From assembly GCA_027627225.1 (NCBI GenBank), contig JAPFQT010000409.1:62001-126000 (forward strand): DNA of 64,000 nt, written 5' to 3'. Both the position numbers and the translations under genes were made by a program. The stretch is from Congeria kusceri (taxonomy: Eukaryota > Mollusca > Bivalvia > Myida > Dreissenidae). This document shows, piece after piece, positions 20,047 to 34,824 of this stretch (position 1 is its first letter; every line of letters starts with the position of its first letter). Under the pieces are notes generated by a model that saw only the letters and a list, made by a program, of their open reading frames with translations, made no database searches and was not told the DNA's origin.

Positions 20047-22303
20047 TGTATTTAAAAACAACGTATGTCAATACAGTCGTAGGTTGGCGTAGGTAGTACG
20101 TTAAGAACGCAGGTGCACGCAGGTCGACGAAAGTCATCTAAAGTGGACGTAGGTGGTCGTGCGCTGCTTAAGTACGACTACGCACGACAACGTACTACGG
20201 CCTACGTCGACGTATGTTGTCTTGTATTCAGACGTACGACTTCGCGCGGTACAGTCTCCTGACCAATATTCATGTTAATTGTTTGTTTCTGTATGTTGTT
20301 GCACAATTTAGTTCAGCAGCTTTTCCTGATTGCCACAATGAAACAATGACCATTACCCTATGCCTGTGATACGTACGATGTTACATGATATCTGGATCTG
20401 GGCCTCTCAATGCGGCAATAATGCAACATGAGAAGCCAAACAGACCGGATTTTAAAACATGATTTTGCAATACCATGTCAGCATCAATTGCTTTCGGCAA
20501 CAATATTAAAACGGATTTTAAGAGAGATATTGTGTCTAGTAAATAAGGCCCATTCCCATAATATGTCGACGAAGTTTACTGAGGTACATAGGACATTGCA
20601 TTGGAAACTCTGCATGCGCGTAATACAAACCTAGCGGAGGAAAACTTTACTGGTTATAATTAATGTCCTTTCATTACTGAATAATATGTGAAACAATTAA
20701 TCATGTTGATGGTATTGTATGTACCCTTGACGGTATGGCAAACATAATAGCATTATTGTCTTCTAAGTTGGGAGGGTGTAAGGCTCCGCTAAATATGTGA
20801 CTAGTATCCATATAAGATTATTTGAATCTGTAGACAGCAATATACGATCAAATGTCTGATTTGTTTATTGAACTGTACGATTATCTGACCATAGCGCGGC
20901 AGTTTAATATTAAAGTCCAAGCAATGTGTTTTCAGACATGTTAAGAATATTTTTCAGCAATGAAGTATAATGTTGGTATCTTGCGTGGTCGTAAGTCAGT
21001 CATACATGACCTAAAATATTCTTGAGTCGACATACGACAACAAAGTCCATCGTACGTCGACGCAGGAGCTCTGTCTTGCACTGTTGTATAACCATTTACG
21101 TTCACGCAGCTGTGCGTTGGACATATGTCACGTCGACGTACGACTTCGCTGATGTCAGATTTCTTCAATACGACGCAGGACATGACATACGACGTTGTAT
21201 TTAAAAACAACGTATGTCAATACAGTCGTAGGTTGGCGTAGGTAGTACGTTAAGAACGCAGGTGCACGCAGGTCGACGAAAGTCATCTAAAGTGGACGTA
21301 GGTGGTCGTGCGCTGCTTAAGTACGACTACGCACGACAACGTACTACGGCCTACGTCGACGTATGTTGTCTTGTATTCAGACGTACGACTTCGCGCGGTA
21401 CAGTCTCCTGACCAATATTCATGTTAATTGTTTGTTTCTGTATGTTGTTGCACAATTTAGTTCAGCAGCTTTTCCTGATTGCCACAATGAAACAATGACC
21501 ATTACCCTATGCCTGTGATACGTACGATGTTACATGATATCTGGATCTGGGCCTCTCAAGGCGGCAATAATGCAACATGAGAAGCCAAACAGACCGGATT
21601 TTAAAACATGATTTTGCAATACCATGTCAACATCAATTGCTTTCGGCAACAATATTAAAACGGATTTTAAGAGAGATATTGTGTCTAGTAAATAAGGCCC
21701 ATTCCCATAATATGTCGACGAAGTTTACTGAGGTACATAGGACATTGCATTGAAAACTCTGCATGCGCGTAATACAAACCTAGCGGAGGAAAACTTTACT
21801 GGTTATAATTAATGTCCTTTCCTTACTGAATAATATGTAAAACAATTAATCATGTTGATGGTAATGTATGTACCCTTGACGGTATGGCAAACATAATAGC
21901 ATTATTGTCTTCTAAGTTGGGAGGGTGTAAGGCTCCGCTAAATATGTGACTAGTATCCATATAAGATTATTTGAAACTGTAGACAGTAATATACGATCAA
22001 TATTCGGCAGTTTAATATTAAAGTCCAAGCAATGTGTTTTCAGACGTGTTAAGAATATTTTTCAGCAATGAAGTATAATGTTGGTATCTTGCGTGGTCGT
22101 AAGTCAGTCATACATGACCTAAAACATTCTTGAGTCGACATACGACAACAAAGTCCATCGTACGTCGACGCAGGAGCTCTGTCTTGCACTGTTGTATAAC
22201 CATTTACGTTCACGCAGCTGTGCGTTGGACATATGTCACGTCGACGTACGACTTCGCTGATGTCAGATTTCTTCAATACGACGCAGGACATGACATACGA
22301 CGT
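20047..22303 (+). repeat. Sub-repeat array of U2 (A-B)
   Basis: A copy 20047-21195, B copy 21196-22303. The A/B joint is of the tgtatttaaa type. Confidence 0.95.
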
Positions 22304-22464
22304 CCTACGTCCTGCGCAGGTTCACGCAAGACTAAGTAGGAATCTTGCCTCCAGTCGGAAACTGTTTAAACATCCATTAACGACAGATTGTTTGACTGAA
22401 GACATTAATACGTAAGAACACGCAGGTCTCTATCAGGATTTTTAGTCGTAGACCTGTCTTATAC

Positions 22465-23385
22465 CTGTCTTGGATGCTGTGCGACTAGGATTTTAAATAA
22501 TGATCCCTACGGGTCATGTCTTAACTAACCAGTTATGTTGTGGTTTAAATCCATCTTCGGTTTTTCGACCTAATGGTGAATTTTTTTAATATTGGTTATG
22601 TGAGAATTCTTTAAACCATCACATATCTTAAATTTATTACGGAATAAATAGGCATTTTGTTGAAATCTACCGAAAGGTTCATATTTATTGTATAATATGT
22701 GTATTTCGGCTTATATATACATCTCTGGAAAGTATTAGAAAATGCGATTATTAGCAGTTTGTTGATAAACATTGATAAACCTAGGGGAAATAATTTAATC
22801 GCCAGTTCCAATCAAGACCGTGAAGTTGACGAGTTGTCTCTCTTAGATTGCTTCATCCATAACCGGTACATAACACAAGCTGGTCTACATTATGTGCCCA
22901 AGTTGGGAAATGAACAAAAGACACACCATAAATTAGGTGACAACGTAGTTCAGATTCTCGAACTTAGTCTTAACTTAAGCAAATAATTTTTACCAATAAA
23001 ACTGTTGTGACAAGGTTTAATAATGTAAAGCAGGGGCGTAGCTTCCTTTAGGCACTATCGGCACGTGCCTATACATTTTTTCCAGTGTACTTTCTCGGCT
23101 GTGTTAATACTTCATTGTCAATTAAGTCAGTATGAATTTCATGAAACACACGCTTATTTTACAATTATTTTGTAGAGTCGGGGTGTAGCTGAAGTTAGCT
23201 ATTTGTAGGCACATACGAGTATAAACACTCCTGGTCCAAATTATCGCGTACAGCGTCATTTTGTAGATTCCACCTATTGTGCCTATACATTTTTGAACCC
23301 AAGCTACGCCCCTGTAAGGTGTCTTATGATTACCATGACGACTAGGCTTCAATTGATGAGAGCTCATAGTCACTGGAACCTAGCC
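22465..23385 (+). repeat. Segment D1 of U2
   Basis: Inserted element at 23031-23314; no structural change seen. Confidence 0.72.
23031..23314. mobile_element. MITE-like element, U2 copy
   Basis: Both 14-bp termini intact. Confidence 0.72.
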
Positions 23386-24340
23386 TTAATCGAAAGTGAA
23401 TGCCGTGGCAATGGGGCTGGCCATCCTCTTTTTGTTTTTCTTAAAAAATGTTTGAATTTCTGTATTAAAAACAAACCGTTCGCCGAACGACAAATTGGAT
23501 ACAAGAACACATTTTCTTAACAGGCGAGATCAAGCATCAAATCTCTTTAACTTACCGTTCAATGACGAGATCCCAGCTATTTCTGCATTGCGTAATTGAA
23601 TAGTGAATATTGTCAGAATATGACAATTAGTACGCAAGGGCTACAGTGTGGGTGTTGAAACTAGCACCAACTCTTGTCTTCGCTGTGTAGGGGATAGTGG
23701 AAAGAGCCAGAGTGCTGCACCCTGCTCCTTTCTTTTTGTTCGCCCCTGCTGCCCCTCTAGACTGGCCGCCAGGGAAATTTTGAATATAATATATTTATAA
23801 ATTTAGTATAGTTGTGCAAGTATTCAATCACCAATGAAGCGCCCATGTTTTAAAATTAAATTAAAGAACATTAAAATAAAAAAATAAAACGATAAAAAAA
23901 CTCTTATTAACCCAAAATTATAAGAAAATGTCAAAGAACTCGTCGAGCTTCCCACGGGCCATTTTAGTAGGAACCTGTACCTTTATCTCGTCATAGATCT
24001 TTTCCTGTCCTGCCAGTTCGAAACTTTCCCATCACCTGTTCTTTGTTCAACGAAATGAAACAATTTTTGTCAGCATATTACATTCAAAGGCGGCTTTAGA
24101 GGGGGCGGTGGCGGCGTACGCCCCCACTAAAATTGTCCAAAAATAGATTTTTAAACCTTACACAAACTGAAACATCTGCATTTTGATGCAATAACTTTCT
24201 TTCAGTTTATTGCAAATATTTACCCGCTCTGGGATATTTGCGTTAAATTGTTCCGTTTGACGATATTGCACCGTTCCGATACATGTATCTTTACATGTAA
24301 GAGACAAAAGTAGTTTGTTTACAGTTACTTATCATATTTA

Positions 24341-24655
24341 CGCCCCCTCTAACTAGAAGTCCCGCCTCCCTCTAACTAGAAGTCCCGCCCCTTCTAACTA
24401 GAAGTCCCGCCCCCTCTAAATAGAAGTCCCGCCCCCTCTAACTAGAAGCCACCCCTCTGCCTAGAAGTCCCGCCCCCTCTAATTAGAAGTCCCGCCCCTC
24501 TAACTAGAAGTCCCGCCCCCTCTAACTAGAAGTCCCGCCCCCTCTAACTAGAAGTCCCTCCCCTCTCTAACTAGAAGTCCCGCCACCCTCTAACTAGAAG
24601 TCCCGTCCCCTCTAACTAGAAGTCCCGCCCTCCACTAAATAGAAGTCCCGCCCCC
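24341..24655. repeat. Minisatellite, U2 copy
   Basis: 14 repeats; one private change (tccactaaat near 24633). Confidence 0.93.
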
Positions 24656-25154
24656 GTGTCCGGTATGGGTGTAGTTTTGTGAATATCTAACATTTATAAA
24701 TCATAGGTTGGCGCTAAGAAATCTGAATTAGTAGCCAAAAAGTTCATTTTGCCACAATAACCGTTATTTTGAAATATTTTCACCAATAGTGTGAAATATG
24801 CTTCATTTTGAAATAGTTTCTGATTATTTAGTAGCCAATTAGAAGTTGCTATAGGCGCGTCTAGTAGCGCTAACATAGTACATCTATTTATTTTATTTGT
24901 ATTTACTTTATTTGCTTCCTTGATATTAGACCCACTTTTGTAGTCTATAACATACTAATTTTATAAGTGACTATAGTAAACAGGAAACCTAATGAAAGCC
25001 GAGCACTTTTGTTTTTGTTATCATCACTCCTCATCAGACGGTATTAATTGGGCTCGTGTATGCTATTACGAATCCCGTTATACTGATTTAATCGCCAATT
25101 AATCGATTAATAAATGCATCATTCTGCTGCATCTGCATTATGCACGATAGAGTA

Positions 25155-25317
25155 CTCCGCATTCCTATTCACGGTCGCTCGGTGTACCACGCCCATTACA
25201 GGGCGCGCGCTGTGACGTCACCTTACCCATCTCGCTACTGCACAGTAGTGGCTTTGTAAGCTAGTTATTGAGTAGATCTGGTAGTAAAATAACCACTTTC
25301 ATTTCGGAGTTTACAAA
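25155..25317 (+). promoter_or_regulatory. Promoter-like region, U2
   Basis: CRE palindrome intact at 25213-25220. Confidence 0.5.
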
Positions 25318-25437
25318 ATGGGGGACGAGCAGCCAGAAACGTTACAGGTTCACCTAAGTAGGCCTGACTCTGGATTATCGTGGGGATTTCGTTTACAAGG
25401 GGGCGTGGATTTTAATACCCCTTTATCGGTACAAGTG
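25318..25437 (+). CDS. PDZ-LIM first exon, U2 copy
   Basis: Peptide identical to U0; donor GTGAGT begins at 25438. Confidence 0.84.
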
Positions 25438-25832
25438 GTGAGTGTTACATTTAAATCTTTTCGTTTTATCTCGATTTCACTGTATAGTTACTCAATAGAT
25501 ATTTTACGCAAGATACACCCAATGTTTACGTTTCAAATACAGCTGTGTTTTCTATACTAATGTAAAGATACGGTCTAATAACCAGTTTAAATGTGAAACG
25601 CCTTAAGTATAGGTCAAAGTGTACTTAGGATATGTTTAATTATTATCGATAGGATCAGATCTAACTGCAAGTTAAACTTTTGAACCAGATTTTAACAATT
25701 ACAATGTGTTGTACCATGCAATGCATTTAAAACCAACAGGTAATTTCTGGCTGATTGACATTTGGTGTAACAGAATACTGCAGAAGGAGGCTGGGTAAAA
25801 CTAAATAAGGAAGCTGGGCTGATTATCATACT

Positions 25833-25845
25833 GTTGCTAGGCAAC
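25833..25845. promoter_or_regulatory. X-box-like palindrome, U2
   Basis: Unchanged. Confidence 0.5.
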
Positions 25846-26064
25846 CAGTGTTTGCAGAAGTGATTGTTATTTTTTCCTGGTTATTACCTGTGTACATTGT
25901 AAATAGACTGTAGGCTTATCAGCTGAGCGCTTTCACACACAAGCAGGGGCACAGGCATGCAAGCTGTCATTGTATATTCATCTGGGTAGGTTAACTGATG
26001 CTATCAATGTCAGATAGGTGTATGTTGTAATTAGACAGAGAGTGTTTGTTCAGTTCAACCCCGT

Positions 26065-27099
26065 TCACACATAGCCTGCGACCAACTAAAGACCAACTCC
26101 TGACCATCAACGACCAATGGTTGCTGACAGTCTTAAAAAGGTAGTTAACAGGTTGTTGGAGGTCGGCGGCTGGTCTTCAGACCCATTTTGGTCGCAGATG
26201 GTCTTTGATGTTGCATCTAAGACTGTTTGCCGACCAAACAGGTCGTTGAAGGTTTTTTTCGGTTTTATTTAGTCGGCGATCAATCGCTGACTGGTGTGAG
26301 ACAATCGCCGACTAGTCGCAGACCAAGCGTGACTTGTCGCAGACCAATTTTTCATCGCCGACTGGTAAGCGATTGATCGCCGGCTGATTGCCGATTAGTT
26401 GCAGACCATCTTACGACCGCTCGCCATGTTACCTTCGTCTCCAAAACACATTTTAAAATGCACGCACAATTTTACAATCATTTTTTTAAACGTGACAAGA
26501 AACGTAATAGTTACCGTATAATTTAAAAGTGTTAGCATGCCTTTTCAAATAAGGGGGAGAGCAAGGACAAGAGGATGTTGCTGGATATGGAAAGTGTACT
26601 TGATAGTTTACCTTAAAATTTAAATGTGCTGCCGTGCATAGTAGAGAATAATAATATAAAAATTACAAATGAATTAAAAAATCAACAAAACAAATTCAGT
26701 TTCTTAAATTTTCACAAGACATAGATTAAAATATAGCCCAATGTTGTATATATAGGCAAACGTTTTTTGAACAATGAGAAAAACCATAGAACTTAATTAA
26801 ATATAGAATAATCCTAATTCCGCCCACCGAGCGTCGAAAACCAGTCGCCAACCAATTGCCAACTAGTCGCCAACAATCGCCAACTAGTCGCCAGCCAGTC
26901 TTTGATGGTTGTTGATGGTCGGAAGACAATCGCCGACTTTTCGTACAACCGGTCGCTGACCGGTCTTTGATCAATCGCTGACCAGTCTGCAACTAAAATT
27001 CAACTGCTTTTTTGTGGATTTTGGTCGCCAGAGGTTGTCGTTGGTCGCTGCAAATTTTAGTTGTTGGTGTTCGGTAATCGGTCGGCGACGTATGTGTGA
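26065..27099. mobile_element. TIR element, U2 copy
   Basis: Has the 3-bp core deletion and a T-to-G change just inside the right terminus (cgacGtatg, 27090). Confidence 0.65.
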
Positions 27100-27819
27100 C
27101 CTAGGCTTTCATGGTAACCTTTGCATTAGTCTCATTTAATTAGCCATTCAACTAACTTGTGTTTCATATTAGTTAGGGCTAAATTTGCTGTAACTGGCAA
27201 ATATTGAAATAATATTTTTTATGAAAAAAGTACGTCACTATTTGACCAGCACCTAACAACCATCTATGCGCTATCTATGAATTACAGATTTTTGTCCTAT
27301 GACATAACCAATTCTTTGCGTAATGTTATATTTTTATAGTGAAAAGTTGAATATCAGTTTAAACACATAACCTTGTGTTTTTGCAGTTCAGATGTTGGTG
27401 TGGATTTCGCTCCTTTTTTCACAAAGTAGAGGCTATGAATCAGAGACTTTGGTACTTTTTATATTTCCCTTTGCCTTGTTCAGAAATTAATGTTTAGGCT
27501 TAAGAATGTGTCACTAAATACACTTCTTTTTTTTCTACACTTGTTGAATAAAAATTTGCATGACATTATTGCACCTATCAATATTTTCCCCCAGGGGGGG
27601 GGGAAGGTCGGGCTGACCCAGGGGAATTTGACAAATATTAATTTTTTGGGGTCTAATTCCCTACCCAAGAGTCAAGCATATTTGTCCAGATGGCGGATTT
27701 AGGTTAATGTAAAACATATTTCCCATCATAGTGACTGGTCATTTTTGCACGACATATACGCAAACACAATTAAATGGTTGTAATTTATCAATACATAAAT
27801 TATTATTACTATGATTATT

Positions 27820-27834
27820 GTTGTTGTTGTTGTT
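27820..27834 (+). repeat. GTT microsatellite (U2), 5 copies
   Basis: Same length as U0. Confidence 0.85.
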
Positions 27835-28546
27835 ATTATTATGTTAGTAGATATTCAAAATGTTAAAAGTGATGTGAAGGTCTGTCAATTCATATGTTTC
27901 TTATGTCATCGGAATATTGACACACATGCGCATGAACATTCAATACTTATAATTGTTAGCACCCACACACAGACACTACCTATGTCTAGATAATTGTATT
28001 TGCTTTAGAACATCTTGTACATGCAGATTCCATGCAGATACGCAATCTGTACCTAATGTTTCCCAATGGTTAATGAACCGTCCATGTTGCAATGGCACTG
28101 GATATTTAGGAAAATCCTATTCCGCCTTTGACGTCGGTCTGCAGCATTAGTATAAACATGATTGACAAATGAAAGAAACGGGAAAACTGCGATTATAAGT
28201 AATGGTGAGAAGTAAAACGTGCAATGTGCTTAAAGTAAGCTTTAAAGTGCGTATGTTAAATGAGGACCTTCGCTACAAACGCTTATTGACAAAGTCTGAA
28301 CCCAACCGATCACGACAAAGATCGATGGCTACAAATGTCAACATTTAGCTAAATAAAATTTTCAACTTTTTCTTCATAAAACCGTCTAAAATACCTTCAC
28401 ATAAATAGGATTTCAACGGTTACGTTCGTAAAGAAAATGTCCAGCCGGTGGGAGCACTGCATAGCTGATTCACCCATAATCCCTTGGTGAATGGTCGGTA
28501 AAGCTGTATGTTGTTGTCTATTAATTTATGTTAAACGAACGCCACT

Positions 28547-28672
28547 CAGAATGCGCCCCCTTCCTCCAACTCCCCACTTAGGGAGGAGAGGAACGTTCAT
28601 CAATGACAGAGGCCGAGTCGCTCTGCTTAGCGACAGCCTCTGCCCGCTTCGCGCTCAGAAGGGGGCGCTCTG
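28547..28672. repeat. GC-rich nested hairpin, U2
   Basis: All three stems intact. Confidence 0.6.
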
Positions 28673-28704
28673 TCTCGTCCTCGTGGTGTTCGGTCCCGTC
28701 AGTT

Positions 28705-29310
28705 TTACCTGACGTCCTGGCGACACTTACTATAGAAATGATCCCTAAGAGTAAGGTCTTAACCGTAAATGCTGTTTTGTGGTTTATATACTCATGCGAT
28801 TTTTCGACCGTGCAGAGAAGCATTTGAATATTGAATATGTGAGATTTCTTTATGTCACCATATACCTTTAATTTACTATGTATTTTATTACACTTTTATT
28901 AAACGTTTCGGAAAATAATAGTATTTATTTTATAATATTTACATTTTGCTTTTATATTTACTGAATGAAATTAATAGAAAATGAGATCATTAATTGTCGA
29001 TTAACATTAACAGACATATATAGGGGGAGTAATTGAAACGTCACTTCCGATCAAGACTTGAAGTGTTTGAGTTGTCTCGCTTAGATTGCTTCATTCCAAA
29101 CGTTACATTAAAAGTTGTAGTTAATAAGTGTGAGTTTACAAATATCAACACAAGGCAAAATATGTGACTATGCCAGTTTTCACTCTCATACTTATTCTAC
29201 ACTTTATTTAGCAATGAAAACGGCTTTGACATTTTTTTTATTTTACTCGTTATTATGATTAAGCCTAGATTTCAGTTTACGAGAGCTGAGTCACACTGAG
29301 TCGTAGGACT
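28705..29310 (+). repeat. Segment D2 of U2
   Basis: No structural change from the U0 copy. Confidence 0.72.
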
Positions 29311-29433
29311 TTCGAGTCGCAGGACTCTTGAGGTTTTTGACGTTTTTGCCTAAGTCGCAGGACTCCAACAGACAAACACAAAACATTACCACGTCCTTCG
29401 TTGGTCCAGCGCTGGTCTTGCGTCGACGTAAGT

Positions 29434-31690
29434 TGTATTTAAAAACAACGTATGTCAATACAGTCGTAGGTTGGCGTAGGTAGTACGTTAAGAACGCAGG
29501 TGCACGCAGGTCGACGAAAGTCATCTAAAGTGGACGTAGGTGGTCGTGCGCTGCTTAAGTACGACTACGCACGACAACGTACTACGGCCTACGTCGACGT
29601 ATGTTGTCTTGTATTCAGACGTACGACTTCGCGCGGTACAGTCTCCTGACCAATATTCATGTTAATTGTTTGTTTCTGTATGTTGTTGCACAATTTAGTT
29701 CAGCAGCTTTTCCTGATTGCCACAATGAAACAATGACCATTACCCTATGCCTGTGATACGTACGATGTTACATGATATCTGGATCTGGGCCTCTCAATGC
29801 GGCAATAATGCAACATGAGAAGCCAAACAGACCGGATTTTAAAACATGATTTTGCAATACCATGTCAGCATCAATTGCTTTCGGCAACAATATTAAAACG
29901 GATTTTAAGAGAGATATTGTGTCTAGTAAATAAGGCCCATTCCCATAATATGTCGACGAAGTTTACTGAGGTACATAGGACATTGCATTGGAAACTCTGC
30001 ATGCGCGTAATACAAACCTAGCGGAGGAAAACTTTACTGGTTATAATTAATGTCCTTTCATTACTGAATAATATGTGAAACAATTAATCATGTTGATGGT
30101 ATTGTATGTACCCTTGACGGTATGGCAAACATAATAGCATTATTGTCTTCTAAGTTGGGAGGGTGTAAGGCTCCGCTAAATATGTGACTAGTATCCATAT
30201 AAGATTATTTGAATCTGTAGACAGCAATATACGATCAAATGTCTGATTTGTTTATTGAACTGTACGATTATCTGACCATAGCGCGGCAGTTTAATATTAA
30301 AGTCCAAGCAATGTGTTTTCAGACATGTTAAGAATATTTTTCAGCAATGAAGTATAATGTTGGTATCTTGCGTGGTCGTAAGTCAGTCATACATGACCTA
30401 AAACATTCTTGAGTCGACATACGACAACAAAGTCCATCGTACGTCGACGCAGGAGCTCTGTCTTGCACTGTTGTATAACCATTTACGTTCACGCAGCTGT
30501 GCGTTGGACATATGTCACGTCGACGTACGACTTCGCTGATGTCAGATTTCTTCAATACGACGCAGGACATGACATACGACGTTGTATTTAAAAACAACGT
30601 ATGTCAATACAGTCGTAGGTTGGCGTAGGTAGTACGTTAAGAACGCAGGTGCACGCAGGTCGACGAAAGTCATCTAAAGTGGACGTAGGTGGTCGTGCGC
30701 TGCTTAAGTACGACTACGCACGACAACGTACTACGGCCTACGTCGACGTATGTTGTCTTGTATTCAGACGTACGACTTCGCGCGGTACAGTCTCCTGACC
30801 AATATTCATGTTAATTGTTTGTTTCTGTATGTTGTTGCACAATTTAGTTCAGCAGCTTTTCCTGATTGCCACAATGAAACAATGACCATTACCCTATGCC
30901 TGTGATACGTACGATGTTACATGATATCTGGATCTGGGCCTCTCAAGGCGGCAATAATGCAACATGAGAAGCCAAACAGACCGGATTTTAAAACATGATT
31001 TTGCAATACCATGTCAACATCAATTGCTTTCGGCAACAATATTAAAACGGATTTTAAGAGAGATATTGTGTCTAGTAAATAAGGCCCATTCCCATAATAT
31101 GTCGACGAAGTTTACTGAGGTACATAGGACATTGCATTGAAAACTCTGCATGCGCGTAATACAAACCTAGCGGAGGAAAACTTTACTGGTTATAATTAAT
31201 GTCCTTTCCTTACTGAATAATATGTAAAACAATTAATCATGTTGATGGTAATGTATGTACCCTTGACGGTATGGCAAACATAATAGCATTATTGTCTTCT
31301 AAGTTGGGAGGGTGTAAGGCTCCGCTAAATATGTGACTAGTATCCATATAAGATTATTTGAAACTGTAGACAGTAATATACGATCAATATTCAGCAGTTT
31401 AATATTAAAGTCCAAGCAATGTGTTTTCAGACGTGTTAAGAATATTTTTCAGCAATGAAGTATAATGTTGGTATCTTGCGTGGTCGTAAGTCAGTCATAC
31501 ATGACCTAAAACATTCTTGAGTCGACATACGACAACAAAGTCCATCGTACGTCGACGCAGGAGCTCTGTCTTGCACTGTTGTATAACCATTTAAGTTCAC
31601 GCAGCTGTGCGTTGGACATATGTCACGTCGACGTACGACTTCGCTGATGTCAGATTTCTTCAATACGACGCAGGACATGACATACGACGT
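29434..31690 (+). repeat. Sub-repeat array of U3 (A-B)
   Basis: A copy 29434-30582, B copy 30583-31690, with a tgtatttaaa joint. The A copy has a C at the position in attCttgagtcg context (aaaacattc) where most A copies have T, so it is B-like at its 3' end. Confidence 0.95.
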
Positions 31691-31851
31691 CCTACGTCCT
31701 GCGCAGGTTCACGCAAGACTAAGTAGGAATCTTGCCTCCAGTCGGAAACTGTTTAAACATCCATTAACGACAGATTGTTTGACTGAAGACATTAATACGT
31801 AAGAACACGCAGGTCTCTATCAGGATTTTTAGTCGTAGACCTGTCTTATAC

Positions 31852-32772
31852 CTGTCTTGGATGCTGTGCGACTAGGATTTTAAATAATGATCCCTACGGG
31901 TCATGTCTTAACTAACCAGTTATGTTGTGGTTTAAATCCATCTTCGGTTTTTCGACCTAATGGTGAATTTTTTTAATATTGGTTATGTGAGAATTCTTTA
32001 AACCATCACATATCTTAAATTTATTACGGAATAAATAGGCATTTTGTTGAAATCTACCGAAAGGTTCATATTTATTGTATAATATGTGTATTTCGGCTTA
32101 TATATACATCTCTGGAAAGTATTAGAAAATGCGATTATTAGCAGTTTGTTGATAAACATTGATAAACCTAGGGGAAATAATTTAATCGCCAGTTCCAATC
32201 AAGACCGTGAAGTTGACGAGTTGTCTCTCTTAGATTGCTTCATCCATAACCGGTACATAACACAAGCTGGTCTACATTATGTGCCCAAGTTGGGAAATGA
32301 ACAAAAGACACACCATAAATTAGGTGACAACGTAGTTCAGATTCTCGAACTTAGTCTTAACTTAAGCAAATAATTTTTACCAATAAAACTGTTGTGACAA
32401 GGTTTAATAATGTAAAGCAGGGGCGTAGCTTCCTTTAGGCACTATCGGCACGTGCCTATACATTTTTTCCAGTGTACTTTCTCGGCTGTGTTAATACTTC
32501 ATTGTCAATTAAGTCAGTATGAATTTCATGAAACACACGCTTATTTTACAATTATTTTGTAGAGTCGGGGTGTAGCTGAAGTTAGCTATTTGTAGGCACA
32601 TACGAGTATAAACACTCCTGGTCCAAATTATCGCGTACAGCGTCATTTTGTAGATTCCACCTATTGTGCCTATACATTTTTGAACCCAAGCTACGCCCCT
32701 GTAAGGTGTCTTATGATTACCATGACGACTAGGCTTCAATTGATGAGAGCTCATAGTCACTGGAACCTAGCC
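31852..32772 (+). repeat. Segment D1 of U3
   Basis: Inserted element at 32418-32701; no structural change seen. Confidence 0.72.
32418..32701. mobile_element. MITE-like element, U3 copy
   Basis: Both 14-bp termini intact. Confidence 0.72.
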
Positions 32773-33727
32773 TTAATCGAAAGTGAATGCCGTGGCAATG
32801 GGGCTGGCCATCCTCTTTTTGTTTTTCTTAAAAAATGTTTGAATTTCTGTATTAAAAACAAACCGTTCGCCGAACGACAAATTGGATACAAGAACACATT
32901 TTCTTAACAGGCGAGATCAAGCATCAAATCTCTTTAACTTACCGTTCAATGACGAGATCCCAGCTATTTCTGCATTGCGTAATTGAATAGTGAATATTGT
33001 CAGAATATGACAATTAGTACGCAAGGGCTACAGTGTGGGTGTTGAAACTAGCACCAACTCTTGTCTTCGCTGTGTAGGGGATAGTGGAAAGAGCCAGAGT
33101 GCTGCACCCTGCTCCTTTCTTTTTGTTCGCCCCTGCTGCCCCTCTAGACTGGCCGCCAGGGAAATTTTGAATATAATATATTTATAAATTTAGTATAGTT
33201 GTGCAAGTATTCAATCACCAATGAAGCGCCCATGTTTTAAAATTAAATTAAAGAACATTAAAATAAAAAAATAAAACGATAAAAAAACTCTTATTAACCC
33301 AAAATTATAAGAAAATGTCAAAGAACTCGTCGAGCTTCCCACGGGCCATTTTAGTAGGAACCTGTACCTTTATCTCGTCATAGATCTTTTCCTGTCCTGC
33401 CAGTTCGAAACTTTCCCATCACCTGTTCTTTGTTCAACGAAATGAAACAATTTTTGTCAGCATATTACATTCAAAGGCGGCTTTAGAGGGGGCGGTGGCG
33501 GCGTACGCCCCCACTAAAATTGTCCAAAAATAGATTTTTAAACCTTACAAAAACTGAAACATCTGCATTTTGATGCAATAACTTTCTTTCAGTTTATTGC
33601 AAATATTTACCCGCTCTGGGATATTTGCGTTAAATTGTTCCGTTTGACGATATTGCACCGTTCCGATACATGTATCTTTACATGTAAGAGACAAAAGTAG
33701 TTTGTTTACAGTTACTTATCATATTTA

Positions 33728-34042
33728 CGCCCCCTCTAACTAGAAGTCCCGCCTCCCTCTAACTAGAAGTCCCGCCCCTTCTAACTAGAAGTCCCGCCCC
33801 CTCTAAATAGAAGTCCCGCCCCCTCTAACTAGAAGCCACCCCTCTGCCTAGAAGTCCCGCCCCCTCTAATTAGAAGTCCCGCCCCTCTAACTAGAAGTCC
33901 CGCCCCCTCTAACTAGAAGTCCCGCCCCCTCTAACTAGAAGTCCCTCCCCTCTCTAACTAGAAGTCCCGCCACCCTCTAACTAGAAGTCCCGTCCCCTCT
34001 AACTAGAAGTCCCGCCCTCCTCTAAATAGAAGTCCCGCCCCC
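33728..34042. repeat. Minisatellite, U3 copy
   Basis: 14 repeats, same order as U0. Confidence 0.93.
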
Positions 34043-34541
34043 GTGTCCGGTATGGGTGTAGTTTTGTGAATATCTAACATTTATAAATCATAGGTTGGCG
34101 CTAAGAAATCTGAATTAGTAGCCAAAAAGTTCATTTTGCCACAATAACCGTTATTTTGAAATATTTTCACCAATAGTGTGAAATATGCTTCATTTTGAAA
34201 TAGTTTCTGATTATTTAGTAGCCAATTAGAAGTTGCTATAGGCGCGTCTAGTAGCGCTAACATAGTACATCTATTTATTTTATTTGTATTTACTTTATTT
34301 GCTTCCTTGATATTAGACCCACTTTTGTAGTCTATAACATACTAATTTTATAAGTGACTATAGTAAACAGGAAACCTAATGAAAGCCGAGCACTTTTGTT
34401 TTTGTTATCATCACTCCTCATCAGACGGTATTAATTGGGCTCGTGTATGCTATTACGAATCCCGTTATACTGATTTAATCGCCAATTAATCGATTAATAA
34501 ATGCATCATTCTGCTGCATCTGCATTATGCACGATAGAGTA

Positions 34542-34704
34542 CTCCGCATTCCTATTCACGGTCGCTCGGTGTACCACGCCCATTACAGGGCGCGCGCTGT
34601 GACGTCACCTTACCCATCTCGCTACTGCACAGTAGTGGCTTTGTAAGCTAGTTATTGAGTAGATCTGGTAGTAAAATAACCACTTTCATTTCGGAGTTTA
34701 CAAA
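34542..34704 (+). promoter_or_regulatory. Promoter-like region, U3
   Basis: CRE palindrome intact at 34600-34607. Confidence 0.5.
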
Positions 34705-34824
34705 ATGGGGGACGAGCAGCCAGAAACGTTACAGGTTCACCTAAGTAGGCCTGACTCTGGATTATCGTGGGGATTTCGTTTACAAGGGGGCGTGGATTTT
34801 AATACCCCTTTATCGGTACAAGTG
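34705..34824 (+). CDS. PDZ-LIM first exon, U3 copy
   Basis: Peptide identical to U0; donor GTGAGT begins at 34825. Confidence 0.84.

Larger units (their letters stand above)
20047..29433 (+). repeat. Tandem unit U2 (9387 bp)
   Basis: Complete standard unit with a two-copy sub-repeat array. Private differences include an altered stretch at about 27892-27930, where a short CA-rich segment reads acacatgcgcatg in place of acacacgcatg. Confidence 0.97.
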